Shown in pieces: positions 7,146 to 11,151 of a stretch of 11,151 nucleotides of DNA; the stretch's first letter is position 1; the number at the start of each line of letters is the position of its first letter. The stretch covers positions 1 to 11,151 of the forward strand of contig JAJYCH010000076.1 of the NCBI GenBank assembly GCA_021778575.1. The letters run 5' to 3'. Below the pieces are notes generated by a model, which had not been told where the DNA came from, did not search any database, and saw only the letters and a list, made by a program, of their open reading frames with translations. Origin of the DNA: Planctomycetota bacterium (GTDB lineage: Bacteria; Planctomycetota; Planctomycetia; Isosphaerales; Isosphaeraceae). The position numbers were made by a program, and so were the translations under genes.

Positions 7146-8744
7146 ATGGGTTCGATTCCTCTGGTCTGGTTCGTCGGTCTGGTGGCCTGGTCGGGTTCTC
7201 CGGCGGTGGGTGAGTTGCTCCCGGCCGAACGAGCGATCGAGACCGTGGTCGATCATTACGTCGATGCCGGGCTGGTTGCCGCGGGGACGCATCCTGCTCC
7301 CGAGACGGAAGATGCGTCGATGGTCCGTCGGCTCACGCTCGACCTGCTGGGACGGATTCCGACCGCGAGCGAGGTTCGCGCGTTCACCGAATCGACCGAT
7401 CCGGAGAAGCGACCGAAGCTGGTCGATCGCCTGATCGGCTCGGTCGGGTTTGCCCGACACCAGGCCGATACGCTCGACGCGATGCTGATGTCCGGGTTTC
7501 GTTCGAGCCTCCGCGAATATCTTGTCTCGTCCTGCCGGGATAACCGCCCGTGGGACACGGTTTTTCGCGAACTGATGGCCGCGACGGAGTCAGGTCCCGG
7601 TCAGAAAGGGGTCAGCGAGTTTCTCAAGGCTCGCGGCAAAGACCCGGATAAGCTCACGACCGACGTCAGCTCGATCTTCTTCGGCGTGAACGTCAGTTGC
7701 GCCAAGTGTCACGACCACCCGCTCGTCGATGACTGGAAGCAGGATCATTATTACGGGATGAAGTCGTTCCTCGAACGGACCTATGTCGTCGGAAACTTCG
7801 TGGGCGAGCATGGTTACGGTCGGACCAAGTTCAAGACAACCGACGGCGAGGAAAAGAAAGCCCGGTTTCTCTTCCTGACCGGCCGAGAGGTCGAGGTCGG
7901 TGGGGCCGAAGAACCTTCCGGTGACGACAAGAAGGCCGAAAAGCAAAAGATCGACGAGGCGAAGAAGAAGAACGAGGCCCCGCCCTCGCCCGAGGTCAGC
8001 GCCCGCGCCAGGCTGGTCGAGACCGCTCTGGAACCGGCGAACCGTGACTTCTTCGCCCGAGCGATCGTCAACCGCTTCTGGCACCGTTTTTACGGCCAGG
8101 GGCTGGTCATGCCGCTCGATCAGATGCATTCCGAGAACCCGCCGAGCCACCCCGAGTTACTCCAGTGGCTGGCCCGCGACCTGATCGAGCACGGCTACGA
8201 CCTTCGCCGACTGACCCGAGGGCTGGTCCTCAGCCATGCCTACGCCCGCGAGAGCCGGGCCGAGTCGGAGAATCCCGATCCTCGGCTGTTCGGAGTCGCC
8301 GCGCCCCGGCCGCTCACGCCGCTCCAACTGTCATTGTCGATGTCGGTTGCCACCGCCAGCCCGGAGACGTTTGCCGACCCCGACGACCAGGCCAAGGTCG
8401 AGAACCTGGCCAACTCGTCGCGAGGACTCGCCAGCGCGATCGCTCGCCCCGGCGAGGATTACCAGATCGGCGCGGCCGAGGCGCTCTTCATGAGCAACGG
8501 AACCAAGCTCAACGAACTGCTTGGCGATGGTGACGACCGACTGGTTGGCCGGATCGCCAAGCAGCGCGATCATCGGGCCCAGGTGGAGCTAGCCGTGCGG
8601 AACGTGCTCTCGCGGTCGCCCGACCCCGACGAAATCGCGCTGCTCGGCGAATTTCTCGCCCATCGCGAGGACCGACCGGTCGAAGCCGCGCGGCAACTCG
8701 TCTGGGCGCTCCTGGCCAGTGGCGAGTTCCGTTTCAATCATTGA
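7146..8744 (+). CDS. Exported DUF1549/DUF1553 protein with CxxCH motif
   Basis: The 532-residue predicted exported protein belongs to a family abundant in planctomycetes and of unproven biochemical function. I choose ATG 7146 over the in-frame TTG 7140 because GGAG (7133-7136) is nine bases from the ATG but only three from the TTG. Residues 1-22 are a signal peptide (IPLVWFVGLVAW core, SPAVGE cleavage region). DUF1549 follows (MVRRLTLDLLGRIPT near residue 60) and ends around CAKCHDHP at 185-192, a CxxCH haem-type motif (C185, C188, H189). Residues 248-285 are a charged Lys/Glu-rich linker. DUF1553 follows, with NRFWHRFYGQG at 309-319 and NPPSHPELLQWLARDL at 331-346, to the end (LLASGEFRFNH). 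No separate N-terminal PSCyt1 cytochrome domain is present, so this is a short version. It is followed after 59 bases by DUF1501, its usual partner. Confidence 0.92.
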   Translation: MGSIPLVWFVGLVAWSGSPAVGELLPAERAIETVVDHYVDAGLVAAGTHPAPETEDASMVRRLTLDLLGRIPTASEVRAFTESTDPEKRPKLVDRLIGSVGFARHQADTLDAMLMSGFRSSLREYLVSSCRDNRPWDTVFRELMAATESGPGQKGVSEFLKARGKDPDKLTTDVSSIFFGVNVSCAKCHDHPLVDDWKQDHYYGMKSFLERTYVVGNFVGEHGYGRTKFKTTDGEEKKARFLFLTGREVEVGGAEEPSGDDKKAEKQKIDEAKKKNEAPPSPEVSARARLVETALEPANRDFFARAIVNRFWHRFYGQGLVMPLDQMHSENPPSHPELLQWLARDLIEHGYDLRRLTRGLVLSHAYARESRAESENPDPRLFGVAAPRPLTPLQLSLSMSVATASPETFADPDDQAKVENLANSSRGLASAIARPGEDYQIGAAEALFMSNGTKLNELLGDGDDRLVGRIAKQRDHRAQVELAVRNVLSRSPDPDEIALLGEFLAHREDRPVEAARQLVWALLASGEFRFNH

Positions 8745-8803
8745 TTGAGAATCATTGCGATCTCCGATCAAAAATCCAAGATCACGACGGAGGAGCTTGC
8801 TTG

Positions 8804-10114
8804 ATGGCCACCCAGCGCGACAATTTCTGTGGCTCGACCGACCACTCGCTCAGCCGTCGAGGTTTCCTGGGAACCCTGGCGGCTGGTTCGGCCGCCTTCG
8901 CCGCCGACATGGGCGGTTTGAACGTCCTGCGATCGCCGGTCCTGGCGGCCGAGTTGAAGAAGCAGTCGAAGCGGGTGATCCTGCTCTGGCTCGCGGGAGC
9001 TTCGAGCCAGCTCGAAACCTGGGACCCCAAGCCGGGCACGTCGACGGGTGGCCCATTCCGGTCGATCCCTACCAACGTTCCGGGAATCAACATTTCCGAA
9101 CTGATGCCGAAGATGGCCAGACGGATGGATCGAACGGCGATCATCCGATCGCTCAACACCAAGAACGGCGATCACGGCGGAGCCGCCAGGCTGATGATGC
9201 GCGGGCGGATGGGCGACCCGAGCCTGAACTATCCCGACATGGGAGCCGTCATCGCCAAGGAACTGGGGCGTGGTCAGAGCCCTGTTCCCGACTACGTGAG
9301 CTTTTATGCTCCGACCGAAGGACGCGACTTCGCTCCCGGGGCATCGGGCTTCCTCGGCTCGCGGTTCTCGCCGATCGAGTTGACCACGAACCTGGTTCCC
9401 GAGAACATCCGCCGGCCCGAGTCGATCACCGAACTCGACCACACCGAACGCGCCGAGCTTCGCGAACTGCTCACCCGAAGGTTCGAGCGGGGTCGAGCCT
9501 CGACGGCGCTCAGCTCCCACAATGAAGCGTACCAGCGGGTCAAAGGCTTGATGGCCAGCGACACGCTGTTCGACGTGACCAAAGAGCCCCAGAAGGTCCG
9601 CGACGCTTATGGCCCCACCCAGTTCGGCGAGCAAGCGCTGGTGGCCCGTCGGCTGGTCGAGGCGGGCGTCCCGTTCGTCCGGGTCGCCCGGGCCTGGTGG
9701 GATAGCCACGGGCAAAACTTCGAGACCCACCAGGAACTCGTCCCGGAACTCGACCATGTGATGTCGACGCTCCTGGACGATCTCGAACAGCGAGGACTCC
9801 TCGAAAACACGCTCGTCGTCACGCTGGCCGAGTTCGGCCGGACCCCGCAGATCAACGCGAGCCTGGGACGAGACCACTTCGCCTCGGCCTGGAGCGCGAC
9901 GCTCTCCGGTTGTGGCGTCAAGGGGGGGACGGTCTTCGGCAAGACCGATGAGAAGGGCCAAAAAGTCATCGACGGCGAGATTGGAGCCGCCGAACTCTTC
10001 GCCACGATCTACCAGGCCGTCGGCATCAATCACGAAAAAGATTACATGGTCGGATCAAGACCCGTCCCCCTGACCGAGACCGGAACCGAGCCGGTTCGCG
10101 CGGTCCTGGCGTGA
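8804..10114 (+). CDS. Tat-exported DUF1501 protein
   Basis: The 436-residue protein starts at ATG 8804, preceded by a strong GGAGGAG (8789-8795). An in-frame TTG at 8741 is rejected. The Tat signal is clear: SRRGFLG at 17-23 (twin Arg 18-19), then LAAGSAAFAA, so the protein is exported folded. The body is DUF1501, which is related to the alkaline phosphatase/sulfatase superfamily. WLAGASSQLETWDPKPG follows the signal, with a DHGGA segment about 80 residues later, and AEFGRTP (342-348) with GRDH (355-358) near the C-terminus are typical metal-ligand-like positions. Its function is unproven. In planctomycetes such genes usually sit directly after a DUF1549/DUF1553 gene as here, and the two are probably co-transcribed and act together outside the cytoplasm. 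I see no terminator after the stop. Confidence 0.92.
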   Translation: MATQRDNFCGSTDHSLSRRGFLGTLAAGSAAFAADMGGLNVLRSPVLAAELKKQSKRVILLWLAGASSQLETWDPKPGTSTGGPFRSIPTNVPGINISELMPKMARRMDRTAIIRSLNTKNGDHGGAARLMMRGRMGDPSLNYPDMGAVIAKELGRGQSPVPDYVSFYAPTEGRDFAPGASGFLGSRFSPIELTTNLVPENIRRPESITELDHTERAELRELLTRRFERGRASTALSSHNEAYQRVKGLMASDTLFDVTKEPQKVRDAYGPTQFGEQALVARRLVEAGVPFVRVARAWWDSHGQNFETHQELVPELDHVMSTLLDDLEQRGLLENTLVVTLAEFGRTPQINASLGRDHFASAWSATLSGCGVKGGTVFGKTDEKGQKVIDGEIGAAELFATIYQAVGINHEKDYMVGSRPVPLTETGTEPVRAVLA

Positions 10115-10154
10115 ATCTCATTGAAATCGAAAGGGTTCTCTTCGACGCGTACGC

Positions 10155-10163
10155 TGTTAGAAT
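10155..10163 (+). promoter_or_regulatory. Extended -10 promoter candidate for the HYD1 cassette
   Basis: TGTTAGAAT contains TG, one base, then TAGAAT (10158-10163), an extended -10 element almost identical to the one before the PEP-CTERM gene. The -35 is poor (TTCTCT at 10136-10141, 16-base spacer). The start point near 10170 would give a leader of about 70 nt before the TTG at 10241. Confidence 0.4.
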
Positions 10164-10240
10164 GCGGAATGACTGAGAATTCAGAGATACCACCAGGCCC
10201 AACTTTTTTGTCAGAAGCTGAGGGTCGGTGGAGATAAAGC

Positions 10241-10570
10241 TTGTTTCACTATACAGACGCTAAGGGATTCAAAGCGATCAGTTCTCAAGTCATCTGGCTC
10301 TTCAAGGCGTCGAAGCCTCCATGCGATCACCCGAAAGCTGTCTACTTCACCACGCTTCCTCCTGGAACGAAAAACTTAGGGAAGCGATTGTTCGTCCGGG
10401 GCTGTGGAGAAAAGACAAAGTTCGTTTTTGGCTTTTCAGGTGGAGAAGATCTTCCGACAATACGTGGCGGACGTGGAGAACACATTCATTACAGTAAGGA
10501 TGATTACCCCGTGGAAGAAGATCGGCAAGAGCTTCATGGGGAAACGGAAACGATTGCGGAGGAACTCTGA
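10241..10570 (+). CDS. Stand-alone HYD1-type ADP-ribosyltransferase toxin domain
   Basis: The 109-residue protein closely resembles the Tox-ART-HYD1 family, ADP-ribosyltransferase toxin domains usually at the C-terminus of polymorphic toxins. It opens with FHYTD at 2-6, then WLFKAS at 19-24, DHPKAVYFTTLPPGT at 29-43, GFSGGE at 64-69, RGGRG at 75-79, and DYPVEEDRQ at 88-96. H3, Y35 and D94 are plausible catalytic-triad residues (inferred). If active, it would transfer ADP-ribose from NAD to an unknown target. The start is TTG 10241, with GGTGGAG at 10227-10233. A TAA at 10235-10237 in the same frame rules out an N-terminal extension, so the protein is only the catalytic domain, without signal peptide or delivery module. 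It overlaps the next gene by one base (TGATG). GC near 50% contrasts with its neighbours. A non-toxic cellular enzyme is a less likely alternative. Confidence 0.8.
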   Translation: MFHYTDAKGFKAISSQVIWLFKASKPPCDHPKAVYFTTLPPGTKNLGKRLFVRGCGEKTKFVFGFSGGEDLPTIRGGRGEHIHYSKDDYPVEEDRQELHGETETIAEEL

Positions 10571-10950
10571 TGATTGGTGGGAACGACATCGTTTTCCCTG
10601 CGGTCGGTGACTCCGCAACTCTTGAAGCCTGCGCCAGGATTGTCGGCCGACATTGGCCTTATGTCCGATTCGAAGATGCAATCACAGGGGAGAAATACCA
10701 ACGGCTTGGTGAAATTCCTCTGGGCCGGGTGCAAGAACTTCTGGCTTACCCTGACGCAGTTGCGGAAGCCGCCTGGGATTCCGATAGCCCCGACTCCGCC
10801 GAAAACTCGATGCTCTACCTGATTGTCCGATCGGATGAGGTGACAGTTGTGATCGATAATCCCAATACGGCCCAAATGCAATCCATCCTGGAAGATATTC
10901 GCGATTGGTTATGGAGCGACATCGTTACCACTTATGCGAGGGCCGCATGA
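10570..10950 (+). CDS. Acidic protein of unknown family, candidate immunity protein
   Basis: The 126-residue protein belongs to no family I can name. ATG 10570 shares its A with the TGA of the toxin gene and has a strong GGAGG (10558-10562) seven bases upstream, inside the toxin gene. By my count it has 21 Asp/Glu against 9 Lys/Arg, so it is strongly acidic. It looks like a compact alpha/beta cytoplasmic protein: IVFPAVGD near the N-terminus, WPYVRFED at 29-36, a helix around residues 52-68, the strands MLYLIVRSDEVTVVID at 81-96, and a helical C-terminus with WLWSDI. There is no signal peptide or membrane helix. The position directly after a toxin domain, translational coupling and acidity are typical of immunity proteins, which is the basis of this inference. 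It might instead be an unrelated accessory protein. Confidence 0.75.
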   Translation: MIGGNDIVFPAVGDSATLEACARIVGRHWPYVRFEDAITGEKYQRLGEIPLGRVQELLAYPDAVAEAAWDSDSPDSAENSMLYLIVRSDEVTVVIDNPNTAQMQSILEDIRDWLWSDIVTTYARAA

Positions 10951-11151
10951 CGCCTGAATCCCCAACCATCCTGGAACGACTTCTTCGCAATGACGATCTC
11001 GGGTGGATGATTGACATGTATACTCCGAAAAGAGAAGCCATTCCTTTCCTTCTCGATCAACTTGTGCATGTGGAATCCGCCTATCAAAATCGATTTCATT
11101 ATGATGTTTCATTCTCGCCGGAATCACTTGAGTTGGAGGCTGGTTTCAACC
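10947..11151 (+). CDS. Unknown third cassette gene, truncated by the window end
   Basis: The frame opens with ATG at 10947-10949, overlapping the preceding TGA by four bases (ATGA), and stays open to the window edge, giving 68 residues. GAGGG (10938-10942) lies four bases upstream. I do not recognise the family. The visible part is acidic to neutral and cytoplasmic-looking: ILERLLRNDDLGWMIDMY, a helix with FLLDQLVHVESAY, then FHYDVSFSPESLELEAG, probably beta. By hand count its GC is about 46%, the lowest of any gene here. It could be a second immunity protein or a further part of the cassette. Confidence 0.65.
   Translation, partial: MTPESPTILERLLRNDDLGWMIDMYTPKREAIPFLLDQLVHVESAYQNRFHYDVSFSPESLELEAGFN

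Noticed and set aside
8768..10033. 421-codon minus-strand open frame opposite DUF1501
   Set aside because: It is an antisense shadow. The plus strand has a Tat signal, DUF1501 motifs and a strong ribosome-binding site.
10111..10176. 21-codon frame starting at GTG that overlaps the DUF1501 stop (GTGA)
   Set aside because: The overlap looks like a coupled gene, but it is very short, lacks a ribosome-binding site and runs across the candidate promoter. Chance is more likely.

Overview
The window looks like chromosomal DNA of a planctomycete, most likely family Isosphaeraceae. The evidence is high GC over most of its length, a DUF1549/DUF1553 gene paired with a Tat-exported DUF1501 gene, a DUF1080 (3-keto-disaccharide hydrolase) gene, an exported protein with an N-terminal LExRxLx-type motif and SdrD_B-like repeats, and a PEP-CTERM protein. 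The taxon is inferred from gene content only.

Layout. 1-227 (+) is the 3' end of an unrecognised gene. 228-687 is a long upstream region. 688-3066 (+) encodes a 792-residue surface protein: LEGRQLM motif, choice-of-anchor-E-like domain, three SdrD_B-like repeats of exactly 121 residues, an Ig-like domain and a basic tail. A strong hairpin terminator follows. 3431-4132 (+) encodes a 233-residue PEP-CTERM protein whose whole ectodomain is a paralogue of the anchor-E domain in the preceding gene. Its terminator hairpin overlaps the 3' end of the convergent aroC, with the aroC stop codon in the loop.

The minus-strand block, read from 6976 down to 4171, is DUF1080, purC (SAICAR synthase), aroC (chorismate synthase). 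purC and aroC are 1 nt apart and almost certainly one operon. Divergent from DUF1080, 7146-8744 and 8804-10114 (+) form the DUF1549/DUF1553 plus DUF1501 exported pair typical of planctomycetes.

From about 10115 the character changes: GC falls to roughly 46-50% and three short genes overlap by 1 and 4 nt. The first (10241-10570, TTG start) is a stand-alone HYD1-type ADP-ribosyltransferase toxin domain. The second (10570-10950) is a very acidic protein of unknown family and a candidate immunity protein. The third (from 10947) runs off the window. This compact toxin/immunity-like cassette has no delivery domain in view and its own candidate promoter. It is the most interesting part of the window and looks horizontally acquired.
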